Origin: Zygnema cylindricum | Taxonomy: Eukaryota > Streptophyta > Zygnematophyceae > Zygnematales > Zygnemataceae | NCBI GenBank assembly: GCA_037447655.1 | Contig: JBBHKE010001534.1 | Coordinates: forward strand, 62,001 to 126,000 | DNA length: 64,000 nt | Reading direction: 5' to 3' | Shown here: piece after piece, positions 44,929 to 56,104 of the stretch | Position numbering within the stretch: position 1 is the first letter of the stretch | Layout: the number at the start of each line of letters is the position of its first letter | The notes under the pieces: generated by a model | Told to the model about the DNA's origin: nothing | Databases searched by the model: none | Seen by the model: the letters and a program-made list of their open reading frames with translations, nothing else | Translations under genes and position numbers: made by a program

Positions 44929-45985
44929 TGAAACGCTGAGACAGCCATAAGTCCTCAGAGTGGAGAGCTTCCAAGAAGCCTCTAGGATAATCGTGACCCC
45001 TTTGTGTTTCAGCATAAGTAAATGCCTCCCTAGCAGACAAAAACTTTAACCACCTGCACCCCTGTGAAGGCAAGACTCCCCTGAGTCGATAGCAAAAAGA
45101 ATCTCTAAATTTGCTCCCTTGAGCAGTAAGTTATGGAGGGTCAAAGTTGACCTTTTGTACAGAAGCTCTCTAGGAGAGAGGGTCCTATCTCCAAATTTTT
45201 CTGTCCTATCTCTCTCACAGACTCTATCTACTGATGTACGGATCCCATCAAAATACAGTTCCGTACGCAAAAGTACAGCTGCCGGTGTACTTTATGTACG
45301 GCCATTGTACGACATGGCCTAAATGTCGACACATGTCATATCCGGATTAGGTGCCATAATCTCCGAAGATTCCACGATCCAATGTAATTTTGCCACGTGT
45401 CATCCGATGTGGCGATGGCCACAAACCGTTGAAATCTTCTTCCGCGATCTCGGCGCTAATTCCGGCCGTCTGATTAAATCCGGATTTAATCGTAGCCGTA
45501 ATAAATACATGCGCGGCATTCGTTTCACTTAAGAATTAAATGCGCGGTATTGATTTCCTGTCCATACCGTAATCCGTACTTTACACATTACCGGATCTAT
45601 GTATCCCGTAATAAAATACAGTTAAATGATTAATCCTACGTATACATGTTTAAATAAATATCAAACTATATACTATGTAATACTAGTCTTAGACTTAACG
45701 GCTAAGGCTACCGGCTATCTGTTGTCTGTCGGCCGGTAGGTATAGGGATCAAATCCTGTGGCCGGCACATACCTTTTAGATAAAATAAACCCTTTAACTA
45801 ATATAAATTTCCCGTAAACCTCTGGATAGCCTAGGTAGCCATGGCTCTAGCTCCCTCTCCAATTTCTCAGTGACTGCGACAAGTTTGAGAGTTGGAGAGA
45901 GAAGTTAGAGGTAGACTGCCTCGGCTTCTTTCTATATTTCTATTTAGACCTAGAAAATACTAAAAATGTACCATTAATTTCTACA
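44929..45985 (-). repeat. CopF 3' LTR
   Basis: 1057 bp, minus-strand ends TGTAGAAATTAATGG and GCGTTTCA. tRNA-like cassette at 45699-45777 (box A-like GGCTAAGGCTACCGG, box B GGATCAAATCC 45746-45756, T4 45774-45777). Confidence 0.87.
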
Positions 45986-45998
45986 CTCCCCTTATTTT

Positions 45999-47420
45999 CT
46001 AGTTAATCTTTAATTTCCGACCGCACTTCTCTCTGCAGAAAATTAGCTTAGGGGAAGGCACAGGTTTGGTCATCATATCTGCTACCATCTCACTATCTGG
46101 TCGGTACTCTAAACTGATTATTTTGTGTTCTACTTTCTCTCTATTAAAGCTGAGTCTGATGTCCATGTGTTTGGCTTTAAAATGATGTTTAGGATTGGCA
46201 GAAATAGCGATTGCTGCCTGATTATCACAAAATATTTTCTGCACACCACTCTTAAGGTGACCAAGCTCACCAAGCAAAGACTTGACCCACATCAATTCTT
46301 TTACAGCAGAGCAAGAGGCCATATACTCAGCCTCCATGGTGGACTGAGCAATAACCTTTTGCTGTTTGCTACTCCAACAGCAAGCCCCATCACCCACATA
46401 TAATACATATCCAGAAGTACATCTCCTCATCGGAGCATCACCATAACTGGCATCACTCCAAGTAGTGATGTCAGTATTCTCCTCACCCAAATGCAACCAT
46501 AGATCCCTAGTTCCTATCAAATATCTAAGGACTCTCTTAGCTGCCTCCCAATCCTTCTTAGTGGGAGCATTTAGACTTCTACTCAGCACTCCTATAGCTG
46601 CAGCTAAATCCGGCCGGGTACAATTCATAAAATAGATTAGACTTCCCACTACTTGCCTGTAAGGAATAGTATGCATGAAATTCTGTTCTTCAAGAGATAA
46701 TTCCTCGTCTAAGACTATGACTCCTTCTTCCTCACTCCCCTCACTTCCCTTCTTCAACTCCATTGGAGTTGTACAACTATTAGCTTTATCCATTTGAAAT
46801 TTTTCAAGCATGTTCCCTATTGCTTCCTTTTGAGTTAGTCTTATAATTTTTCTTTTTTGGTCTCTCTCTACATGAGTTCCTAATATATATTTTGCTTCTC
46901 CCATATCCTTCATTTCAAATCTCTCCTTAAGATCGGTTTTCAGTTTATTAATTTTTTCCATTGATTTACTTAAAACAAGCAAATCATCAACATAAATTGC
47001 AATAAATATAAAACCTTCCTCATCTTCGAAAACATAGATTGAGTGATCTGAGCTGATCCGGATATATCCCAGACCGGTAAGAAACTCATCAAGCTTCTTA
47101 TTCTATTGTCGAGGGGCCTGTTTCAAACCATAAAGAGATTTAATCAGCCGGCATACCTTACTCTCCTCTCCTTCCTCTACAAAACCTTTGGGTTTTCGCA
47201 TGAAGATCTCCTCTTCCAATTCTCCATGGAAAAAGGTTGTCTTGATGTCCATCTGATGCACTTCCATGTCTTCCGCTGCTGCTAAACTGAGAAGTATGCG
47301 GACGGAGGGAAATCTGACCACCGGGGCAAAGATTTCCTCGTAGTCAATTCCCTCCTTTTGTGTAAATCCCTTTGCCACTAATCTGGCCTTGTAGCACTCG
47401 ATTGTGTTATCTGGATTCAA
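45999..47420 (-). pseudogene. CopF RT (C-terminal half) and RNase H
   Basis: One frame, interrupted only by TAG at 47103-47105, where other copies have Trp. 47103-47420 holds RT palm motifs TFAPVVRF-like (IFAPVVRF), QMDIKTTFFHGE and GLKQAPRQ. 45999-47102 has SSDHSIYVF, intact YVDD at 46983-46994 and RNase H with WSDASYGD, MEAEYMA, CDNQAAI and ADMMTKPVPSPKL. The stop at 45999 abuts the polypurine tract. The catalytic residues I can see look intact. Confidence 0.85.
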
Positions 47421-47468
47421 TTTTAATTTGAAAACTCACTTACAACCGATTGGTTTTCGGTTTGGTGG

Positions 47469-48560
47469 TCAACCCACCAGCTCCCAAGTATCGGTTGCCA
47501 TGATTGAGGCCATCTCCTCATTGATGGCTGTCTTCCATCGTTTTCTTTCTGGACAAGTCATCGCCTCTCCATAAGTTTGAGGTTCATCTTCATGAGATAG
47601 TTTAGTTACCTTGTTATTAACCTGTTTTTCTTGCAGTCTTTTGCTACTTCTCCTCCCCCATTCAAAATCCGAGGACGAAATAGATGGTTCTCGTGGATTC
47701 TTTCGAACAAACTTGGCTTCTCCCCTATCCCTTGATTCCGAATCAATTTCCACCACGTCTTCCGCTTCGGGTAGAGTTGTCACTGGAGTTTCCAAAGCCG
47801 AGTCCTTTTCGGTCTGATTTGTACCTGCAAGAATGTCATCTTCTCTAAAGCCTGGATAGTTAGGAAGCTCAAAGTCATCGGAATTTTCTGACTCAAATCT
47901 GATTTTTACTGACTTCGTATATTTGAAGGGATCCACAGACTTTCCTTTATCCATAACTACTAGATGCTTTACTAAGATTATATCTTCCCTTTTTAGATCA
48001 TAAACTCTATATCCTTTAACATCCTCATCATATCCTAATAAGTATCCCGATTTTCCTTTAGGATCTAGCTTCCAATTGGACAGATCAGTATCTAGACTGA
48101 ATAGATGACTGCCAAAAACCTTCAAGTGAGATATGTCTAGTTTCCAGCCTGTCCATCTCTCATAAGGTGTTTGATCATTTATAGCTGAAGTAAGAACTCT
48201 ATTCTTGAGGTAATTAGCACAGTTCATTGCTTCTGCCCAAAACATTTTTCCTATCTTTTTATCTGACAACATACTTCTAGCACTATCACTTAGTGTTCTA
48301 TTAAATCTTTCAGCTACCCCATTCTGTTCCGGATTTTCTGGGACTGTCTTTTGGTGTTGGACCCCATCTTCCCTCAGAAAATCATCAAACTGTTTAGAAG
48401 TATATTCTCCACCATTGTCACTCCTTACTCTCTTGATTGGAGTTTCATGGAGTTTTTCGCTCCACGCTTTATATTGTCTAAAACAATCCTGAGCTTCTGA
48501 CTTGTTTTTCAAAAAATACACCCAGGAATACCGAGACCAATCATCAATTATAGTCATCAT
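47469..48560 (-). pseudogene. CopF integrase core and linker
   Basis: 363 codons open. Integrase core: SDNGGE with Asp at residue 48 and Glu at residue 84 (NGVAE), exactly 35 residues between, the D,D-35-E spacing. The first Asp (HTDIWG) lies at the end of the preceding ORF, split off by the frameshift. GKSGYLLGYDED and an acidic linker lead to the RT start. Ends at a TGA (47469-47471) where other copies have Cys or similar. Confidence 0.85.
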
Positions 48561-50356
48561 AAATCTCTTCCCCTTGGTGAGGGCACTTTAGCCGGTCCCC
48601 AAATATCTGTGTGTACTAGATCTAGAATTTTTTCTCCCTTATAGGTGGGTGATTTAGGAAAGGGTAATCTGTGTGCTTTACCTTGAGCACATCCACTATA
48701 ATCACTTATATCATCACTCTCACTGAACTGAATCCCTTCCACCACTCCCATCTTTTTCATCTCTCTTAACTTATCTAGATTCACATGCCCAAGCCTCTTA
48801 TGCCACATCATAATATCATGAACACCAGCATAATAAAGTTTCTTCGTTTCATTACTTAAAATCAGCCTAAACATCCCATGGCTACCTTTCTCAGCAATGA
48901 AATAGACATCCTCCTCAAAACTAGCAGTAAAAACTCCTTCCCTAGTGCTAATGAAAAAACCCTTATCATCTAATACTGATGTAGAGATAAGATTTTTGTT
49001 CAGCTCCAGAATAACCAATACATCGGAGAATGTTAATATGGATGTCTTTCCTTCTACTAACACTTTCAGATCTACCGATCCTACAAGAGTAGTGGTGACT
49101 ATCCTCCCATCCCCGTACTCTATCTCTACGGTGGGAATCTTTCTTATCTTAGTGATCAGGTGCCTATCCTTACACATGTGCATGGAGGCACCTGAATCTA
49201 TAATCCAGCCTGCTTCACCTTTCAATCCAGCGTAAGCACATTTCTGCCTTCGTGGAATTTCAACCTCATTTTTCGCCTCCAACTCCTCATCCAAAAGGAG
49301 CTCATCGTCCTCGTCCTCGGATTCCGCCTCAAGTACCTGTGTGACAAGGGCCTTTTTCTTTCCTCTCGGGGTACCACCGGTCTGCCCCTCCTTTAACCGA
49401 AGGTCGGTTAGCTTAATGCACTCTGCCATATAGTGCCCCGGTTTTTTACAAAAATGACATAAACCTTTGGGAGCCCTTGGTTCGAACTCGTCGGCCTGTT
49501 TTTTCTGCTCCCTACCCCCATAGTTTCTAACCGGTTTTCGGGAATCCCTGTTCCTCCAATCAGTCCCTGTTGCCAAGGCTTGGCCACTCTTTCCTCCCCT
49601 TCGGATCTCAATTGTATTCTCTCGAACGATAATCATCCCTACCACTGAGTTCCATATCCACCTTGAGTCAGGCAAGTCCTGCACACGGTAAACTATGTTC
49701 ACGAACTCATCAGGTAACTTCATCAGTAAACAGTTAACCTTTTCTTTTTCACTAAAATCTTTTCCCGCACTTTGTAGCTCCATGAAGAGTGTAGCAAGCT
49801 CATTGCAAAAATCCAACATATTTCCCCCTTTGTATACATACTCCTTAACTTTCTGATCAGCCAACTGTTGTTGCTGAATCGTACCACTTCGGTACATCTC
49901 TATAAGAGCCATCCAAAGATCGGATGCCCTTTCTACCTGCAAATGAGGACATGTAAGTCCTTGAGTGAGATGGCGTAGGATGAAGTGCTTTGCCGCCATA
50001 TTGTTCAAGTCCCATGTTTCAGTATCATTCTCCTCGTTCCTCAGAATAGGTGACATGAATGCCGAACCAATTGCTATTGGTGTGGTCGTCTCCTTCTCCT
50101 TTCCTTTGTCCACCACCTCTCCTTCTTTTGTTTCCTCCGTTGATGGTGGATCTTCTTTCCTGGTGAATCTGCTTCCTCCAAACCCTGGAGGAATTCTAAG
50201 ACTTGATGGACGCCTCAGCCGTCCACTCACTATCCCCCAAAACCTTTTTTCGCATAGAGCTCCTATCATCATACTTTCCCAATATATGAATCCAATTCCA
50301 TTAAAGATTGGTACCCTAGAGGGTGGGCCCATAACCTGAAACTCTGAGACCGCCAT
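48557..50356 (-). pseudogene. CopF gag-protease-integrase N-terminus, 599 codons open
   Basis: ATG 50356-50354 inside the 5' LTR; opens MAVSEFQVMGPPSRVPIF. Gag domain roughly residues 110-250, CCHC knuckle CHFCKKPGHYMAEC at 300-313, acidic spacer 345-365, protease WIIDSGASMHMC with DSGAS at 387-391, integrase zinc site WHKRLGH at 518-525, then DYSGCAQGK (first Cys is Tyr), and HTDIWG near 582. A frameshift in the AKVPSPGGKR region ends the frame at 48557. Longest ORF in the window and the best template for this family. Confidence 0.88.
50322..50336 (-). other. Primer binding site of CopF, anticodon-arm type
   Basis: Plus strand GGTGGGCCCATAACC, identical to the CopE site (44140-44154) and to CopC (19155-19169, plus orientation). 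Identical conservation in three differently decayed elements supports a functional primer site. Confidence 0.72.
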
Positions 50357-51384
50357 AAGTCCTCTGACTGGACAGCTACCAAGAAGCCTCTAGGATAATC
50401 CTGACCCCTTTGTGTTTCAGCAAAAGTAACTGCCTCACTAGCAGAAAAAAAATCTGACCACCTTCATTTCTGTGAAGGCAAGGCTCCTTTGAGTCGATAG
50501 CAAAAAGAATCTATGAATTTGCTCCCCTGAGCAGTAAGTTATGGAGGGTCAAAGTTGACCTTTTGTACAGAAGCTCTCTGGGAGAGAGGGTCCTATCTCC
50601 TAATTTTTCTAAGTCCTATCTCTCTCACAGACTCTATCTACTGATGTACGGAACCAATCAGAATACAGTTCCGTACGCAAAAGTACAGCTGCCGGTGTAC
50701 TTTATGTACGAACATTGTACGACATGGCCCAAATGTCGACACATGTCATATCCGGATTCGGTGCCATAATCTCCGGAGATTCCACGATCCAATGTAATTT
50801 CGCCATGCGTCATCCGATGTGGCGATGGCCACAAACCGCCGAAATCTTCTTCCGCGATCTCGGCACTAATTCCGACCGTCGGATTAGAATCTAATTTAAT
50901 CGTAGTCGTAATAAATTCATGCGCGGTATTCGTTTCATTTACGAAATAAATGCGCGGTATTGATTTCGTGCATGTACCGTATTCCGTACTTATACATTAT
51001 CGGATCTTTGAATAACGTATACAGTTACAGTTAAATGATTTAACCTGCGTATTAATGTTTAAGTAACTATCGTACTATATAATACGTAACACTACTGCTA
51101 GACTTAACGGCTAAGGCTACCGGCTATTCCTGGTTGACGGCCGGCAGGTACCACGATCAAATCCTGTGGCCGGCATATACCTTTTAGTAAATAATCCCTT
51201 AACTAGTATAAATTTCCCGTAAACCTTAGGATAGCCTAGGTAGCCATGGCTCTAGCTTCCTCTCCAATTTCTCACTGACTGCGACAAGTTTGAGAGTTGG
51301 AGAGAGAAGTTAGAGGTAAATTGCCTCGGCTTCTTTATTTCTATTCAGACCTAGAAAATACTTAAAAAACCATTAGTTTCTACA
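50337..51384 (-). repeat. CopF 5' LTR
   Basis: 1048 bp. tRNA-like cassette at 51108-51185 (GGCTAAGGCTACCGG, box B GATCAAATCC 51155-51164, T4 51182-51185). GTAC block around 50680-50725, with TTGTACGAC at 50715-50723 and an ATTGG/CCAAT motif near 50653. Confidence 0.86.
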
Positions 51385-51885
51385 TGCACCTTGGCGTTTT
51401 GTGACGTGGCATGACCTGGAGCCACGTGGAGAGATGACATTCGGTCATAGGAATTTCGAGGAATGTACGGACAAGTAAAAAGCAATAACGCGTCCATTTA
51501 ATAGCCTTGTCGTACATAGACTGTTCAAAAGGTACACCGGCAGTAGTACCTTTTGGTATGGTACAGTAATTTGATTGGTCCGTACTTCAGTAGATAAAAG
51601 TTATTAGAAGGAATCAGGACTTAGAAAATTTTGGTAGGTAGTCACCTCTCCCTTTGAGAGTTTGTAAAAATTGGCATTTTTAGTGCCTCATAACTTATCG
51701 GCTGGTTGGCCGTTTTCAGTGATTGTTTTTGCTACGGACTCAGGGGAGTCCAAGCTGCACAGGGTTGCAGTCAATTTGTCAGTTTGCCTTCTTGGGCAGC
51801 AGTGGTTGTGGCTTAAAGTGGGTTAGTTAAATACTATCTAGAGGCTTCCTGTAATCTGTAGTCCAATGGAGGACACAGAATTTCA
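51385..51885 (+). repeat. Truncated clade-1 LTR fragment, opposite orientation
   Basis: Plus orientation 3' half of a CopE/CopG-type LTR, ending GACACAGAATTTCA at 51885. It starts mid-LTR exactly where CopF ends, so about 500 bp are missing. Confidence 0.75.
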
Positions 51886-53424
51886 GTTGCAGCCATTGAA
51901 GGTTGGAGAGGAAGCCGGAGCCATGGCTGCCCATGCTGCCCATAGAGAGAGATAAGATGTAGTATTTGGTAGGTTTACCAAAAGGGTCTTTGACGGACCT
52001 GAAATTCGATCATGTTATCTACCGTCAGTCAAGGATCCAATAGCCGGTAGCTTTATCCTAATGTCTACGATCAGTGCTGGAGTAGATAAAGTACGATAAT
52101 TATGTAGACCTTAACGCGCAATATGTTTTATTTAACTGGTTACGGGACGGTCTGTACATGGAAACACATTAGATCCCACAAATTCTGGACAGCACGGAAT
52201 TAACAAAACGATATTTTATTTAGACGACCAATGTTAAATGTCGGTCTTCATCGAACGGCTGTGGTGCGAGCCAAAATTCCGGAGTGGACGACTTGGCGTT
52301 TTTGGGCACCGCCACTCCGGATGACACGTGGCAGGATCTGGTAGGATTGCGGGATTTCCTAAACGCGAGATGATAATTTCGGATGTGACAAATATCACAT
52401 TATGGCGATGTCGTACATCGACCGTACAGATTGTACGACGGTACCTGTACTTTCTTGTACGTTACAGTTTTACGATTGGTCCGTACCCTGGTACTAGGGA
52501 GCTTAGAGAGGTCTTTTAGTAGTGTTGTGTATCTTTATCGTGATAACACCGATACCGACAGTTATCGGTTATCGAACCGTAAGAGTTACCTTTTTTTTTG
52601 TAAGAGTTATCAATATATTTGTAGTTTTTGAACTTTCTGTTCGGAGTACACGTGGCAAGTTTCAAGTGGATCCCAAGGAAGAAAGGGACAAAGCCATGTG
52701 GTCGAATGTGAAAGGTACATCGTTTTAACTGGAGCCGTACTAAAGCAGTACATATCTTATTCCGGCTACTGTACTTTCGGCTTGTACAAATAATCTGATT
52801 GGTAGGCACCTCAGTAGACAGGGGTTGTGAGTTGGAGTGTCGCGGGAATAACACGTACAGTTGAGTGAACAGGCGGTACGTTTATCTGTACGTTCCGTAC
52901 ATATATCTCCTTACCGATATATCGATTATTGTCTTCCCGAAAAAAAACCATGCCGGTTATCTGCAAATCCTTAGCGATACACAACACTAGGTTTTAGGAC
53001 CTAGAATAACTTTGGTAGGTAGCCGCCTCTCTCTCAGAGAGCATATGTATAAATAGGCAAACTTTGCCATTTAATTACAACTCACTCAGTGGACCATTTT
53101 CAATGATTTTTTTTGTTGTGGACTCAGGGGAGTCTAGGATACACAGGGGTGTAGTCGGTCAGAGAGTGTGCCTACTAGGGTGGCTGCATTGTTAAGGGAA
53201 AGTCAAAGTGGGGAATGTTATCTAAAAGTCATATTCTAACTTTGCATTCTGTGGTGGAAGTGAACACACAAAAAGTCTTAATTCACAAGGGTGAAGCTAT
53301 TATGCGATTCTGATTGTCAAGGGGTTAATCATTTGGGTTTTAAATCAACTTGAAGTTGGTATTATCTAGATAAGCTTCTTGTGAGTTGCCTACTCTGAGG
53401 ACCAATGGAGGACTCGGAGTTTCA
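51886..53424 (+). repeat. Clade-1 LTR, plus orientation, containing a hAT-like MITE
   Basis: Same LTR type as 30128-31303. Starts a little inside the LTR (homology from CAGCCATTGAAGGTTGG) and ends CGGAGTTTCA at 53424. A minus-strand tRNA-like cassette remnant lies at 51980-52060, with T4 at 51983-51980. The MITE 52520-52989 splits it. Confidence 0.7.
52520..52989. mobile_element. hAT-like MITE, 470 bp
   Basis: Perfect 14-bp terminal inverted repeats TAGTGTTGTGTATC (52520-52533) and GATACACAACACTA (52976-52989). The ends fit the hAT YARNG pattern. Flanking 8-mers TCTTTTAG (52512-52519) and GGTTTTAG (52990-52997) match at 6 of 8, as in a hAT 8-bp duplication. The host LTR resumes after it (TTTTAGGACCTAGA). 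The interior, about 52730-52840, itself resembles clade-1 LTR promoter sequence. No transposase. Confidence 0.7.
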
Positions 53425-55127
53425 GGCACCAATCAAAATACAATAACATACAGAAAGGTACAGGTGCCAGTGTACTTTCTGTACGACCATTATACGACAT
53501 GACCAACCAGTCGACACATGTCATATCTAGGTTCGTTCTTGTAATCCCCGGAGATGGCGTAATCGAATGTTGTCGTGCCACGTGTCAATTGATGTGGCTG
53601 TTGTTGTTTTGAAAAGTTAGTTTCGTGCGTACTAGACATTTTTTTATGTGCGAAACTGCTAAGTGGATTTAATATGGAGACCCGAATAGATTCACGGATT
53701 AGGGGAGCAAACGTACGGACATAATTAAAGTGGCGTGAACAGGCACTAACAAATGGATGGCGGATCGCGAAGCGATCCGATATGGAATGAACGAAATATT
53801 GAAATATGCGCCGCCGGTACGGCGGAGCTGCGACGTAGTTAAGTGAACGCAGCTGCGGTTATTTTTATGATACCTACGGAAAGCGCAGCCAGCGCAGCTA
53901 GCGCAACGACGGATAATATGAATAGGATAGATTTCAAGTAATGATGATTAATCGATAGTGGTAGCTTAGTGGTTGCTTAGTGGTAGCTTAGTTTCTGACA
54001 TACGAAGAGTACGCTGTAAATATTCTGTAGAACCAGATGTTTGTCCTTTTGACTAGTTAGGATATTAGAGTAGATACAGTACGGCTGGTATGCCTCCGTA
54101 CTCTGAGTTTAACTTGCAGGACTTAGATTATTTTATGTATCGCAGTCAAGTTAATCAAAGTAATGGCAGACTGTTTTCTGCATCTTTGACCTGTTGGTGT
54201 GATCACTCTGATAGGTGCTTTCATATGAAACTTTGTGGAGTTATTCTATGATATAGAATATATATGTGTGTGAAGTTTCATTATATTACAGTATCTCTGT
54301 AAGATTCTGTGAGCAGTCTAAGTGGTTAGTTTGTGAAGCTGTCAGCTGTTTTTGTGAAACTCTGGAGCATCTTCTAGATGCCTTGGTGGATTTAGCTGTA
54401 ACTTTGGGAGTTTATAGCGTATATGTTATACTGCATATTGCTGCAGTTTGAGGTGATTATGTTCATTGTGGAGTAATTTGTGCTGTCCGAAACACAGCTA
54501 TTTTTGAGGTAGTCTTTGGGTGTTTCCGTGAGTAATCCATGGCTGAAATAGGCTATGGACAACAGCTGTGACCGAAAACCGCAAAAATCCTATTCCGTGA
54601 TCTCGGCATCCTTCGCGGCCGTCGAATCAAAACCGGATTTTAATCGTAGCCGTCATAAATTGTTGCTCGATATTTGTTTCGTTGTCGAAACAAAATGCGC
54701 GGTATCTGTTTTGTAGTCGTACCGTACTCCGTACTTTATACAACTGTATCCATGCGCGACGTCTATAGTTTCACTTAAGTGAATTTGTTCACGCATCACA
54801 TATTAAATATCTGTCAAACCCTATATGTCTCAGCACCGATCGTAGACTTGTTGGATAAAGCTAACCGCTACCAGCTAGCTTAACAGACGGTAGGTACCCG
54901 GATCAAATCCTGGTTCAATCTAGTACCCTTTTAGTAAATCCACTAAAACATCTGCCTGTCTCTATTTGGATAGCATAGGCCGCCATGGCTCTATCTCCCT
55001 CTTCAACCTTCAATCTTTGCGACTAGTGTGGGAGCTGAAGAGAGAAGTTAGAGGCAGAATTTCTCGTCTTCTTTTCTGCAATTAATTTAGACCTAGAAAA
55101 TACTTAAAATAACCATTAATTTCTCCA
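53425..55127 (-). repeat. Clade-1 LTR fragment, split by a clade-2 solo LTR
   Basis: Minus orientation. Begins mid-LTR at GGCACCAATC and ends TTTCTCCA at 55127 (TGGAGAAATT on the minus strand). A tRNA-like cassette is at 54857-54932 (box B GGATCAAATCC 54900-54910, T4 54929-54932). Its 3' portion is missing at the junction with the preceding LTR. Confidence 0.72.
53602..54564 (+). mobile_element. Clade-2 copia solo LTR
   Basis: 963 bp, TGTTGTTTTG to GGACAACA, flanked by the perfect duplication GCTGT (53597-53601 and 54565-54569). ATG at 54539 opens MAEIGYGQ through the LTR end. Carries TAGCTTAGTGG repeats near 53958-53992 and GCAGC-rich sequence. Same family start as the LTR at 63900. Confidence 0.83.
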
Positions 55128-55466
55128 GACCGTGGCTGAAGGCACATGGCATGTACTACGTGTTTGTTTCTCATCATGTGTTAGTGGTGGATTTTCTTTT
55201 TACTTTTCACGTGTACCAATGGTACGCGACCCGTTTGAAGAAACACTCCTCGCTAAGGAGAGTCTCTTCACACTCGATGATGTGCGCGATTGCTTTGCGA
55301 ATCTAAAAAAGTGAAACATCCAACGGTCGATACTTTCGACTATAAAATTGGAGCCATCAAGTAAACATGTTTTGTCTGACAAAATAATAAAAAATGGTAC
55401 GAATCTGAACGAAATTGTACGACGTCCAATAAGCAGCCCCACTTTTCCTCTAATAGAAGTTCACCT
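55128..55466. mobile_element. Right part of a PIF/Harbinger-like MITE
   Basis: Starts inside the element (GGCTGAAGGCACATGG) at the LTR junction and ends CTAATAGAAGTTCACCT, then TTA. Strongly similar to 55470-56104, including a shared frame ending FTLDDxxxCFAxLKK and a stop near 55312. Confidence 0.5.
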
Positions 55467-55469
55467 TTA

Positions 55470-56104
55470 AGGTAACATTCCATTAGGCAGTCGTAATAAA
55501 TGTACAGAGAAGTCTACTGAGAGTTTATATTGGAAGTCCGCTCCATTGTGTCGGGCTAGTAAAAACCCATAAGAAATTATAATTGGTGCCACGTAGTTAG
55601 TGTTCACATTTAGAAAATTTAAAAGTGTTATTCAAACGAAAAATTTGAACTATAATATCTGTAACGGACGTGGTTAATGATTCGTACGAAAAGTTTGCAA
55701 ACAAATTTTAATTTTGAAAATAAGAAATAAATTTTTTGAAACGGAATGGTAGAAAGACGTTGCAAATTTTGAAGGTCGGTGGATGTCAAATAGAGCGTGC
55801 AATGATACTTTCGGTTGACTTGTATCCAGCGTGGCAGGCGGCATATGACCTATAGGACATGTAGGCTTGCAATTGCTTGTTCAAGGTGGATATATTTTTT
55901 CATTTTTATGTGTACGAATGGTACAGGACCACTGTGAAAGAATTCTCCTATGAGGAGAGCTTTTTCACACTGGATGATATGCACAATTGCTTCGCGGATC
56001 TCAAAAAGTGAAATATCCAACCGTGAAGAATTACGCCTACATCATTGGAGCATCCCGACAGCTTTCGAGTAACGATGTTTCGTCTGATGAAAAAAAAAAT
56101 GGTT
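55470..56104. mobile_element. PIF/Harbinger-like MITE copy, cut by CopG
   Basis: Begins AGGTAACATTCCATTAGGC after the TTA shared with the preceding copy; truncated at 56104 by the CopG LTR. The middle contains GGCATATGACCTATAGGAC, matching the family motif. Confidence 0.5.

Larger units (their letters stand above)
44929..51384 (-). mobile_element. CopF, clade-1 Ty1/copia element, best preserved
   Basis: 6456 bp with LTRs 44929-45985 and 50337-51384, polypurine tract 45986-45998 and primer site 50322-50336. Coding lesions are few: one frameshift near 48560-48580 and stops at 47469-47471, 47436-47438 and 47103-47105. Flanking 5-mers TTCGA and TGCAC do not match. The left flank is a minus LTR fragment and the right flank a plus LTR fragment, so the borders were probably rearranged after insertion. 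Confidence 0.88.

Noticed and set aside
38543-53425. 38543-38798 and 53425-55127 as two halves of one LTR with everything between inserted
   Set aside because: About 60 bp are missing at the join and the outer flanks (TTTTT and GACCG) do not match as a target duplication.
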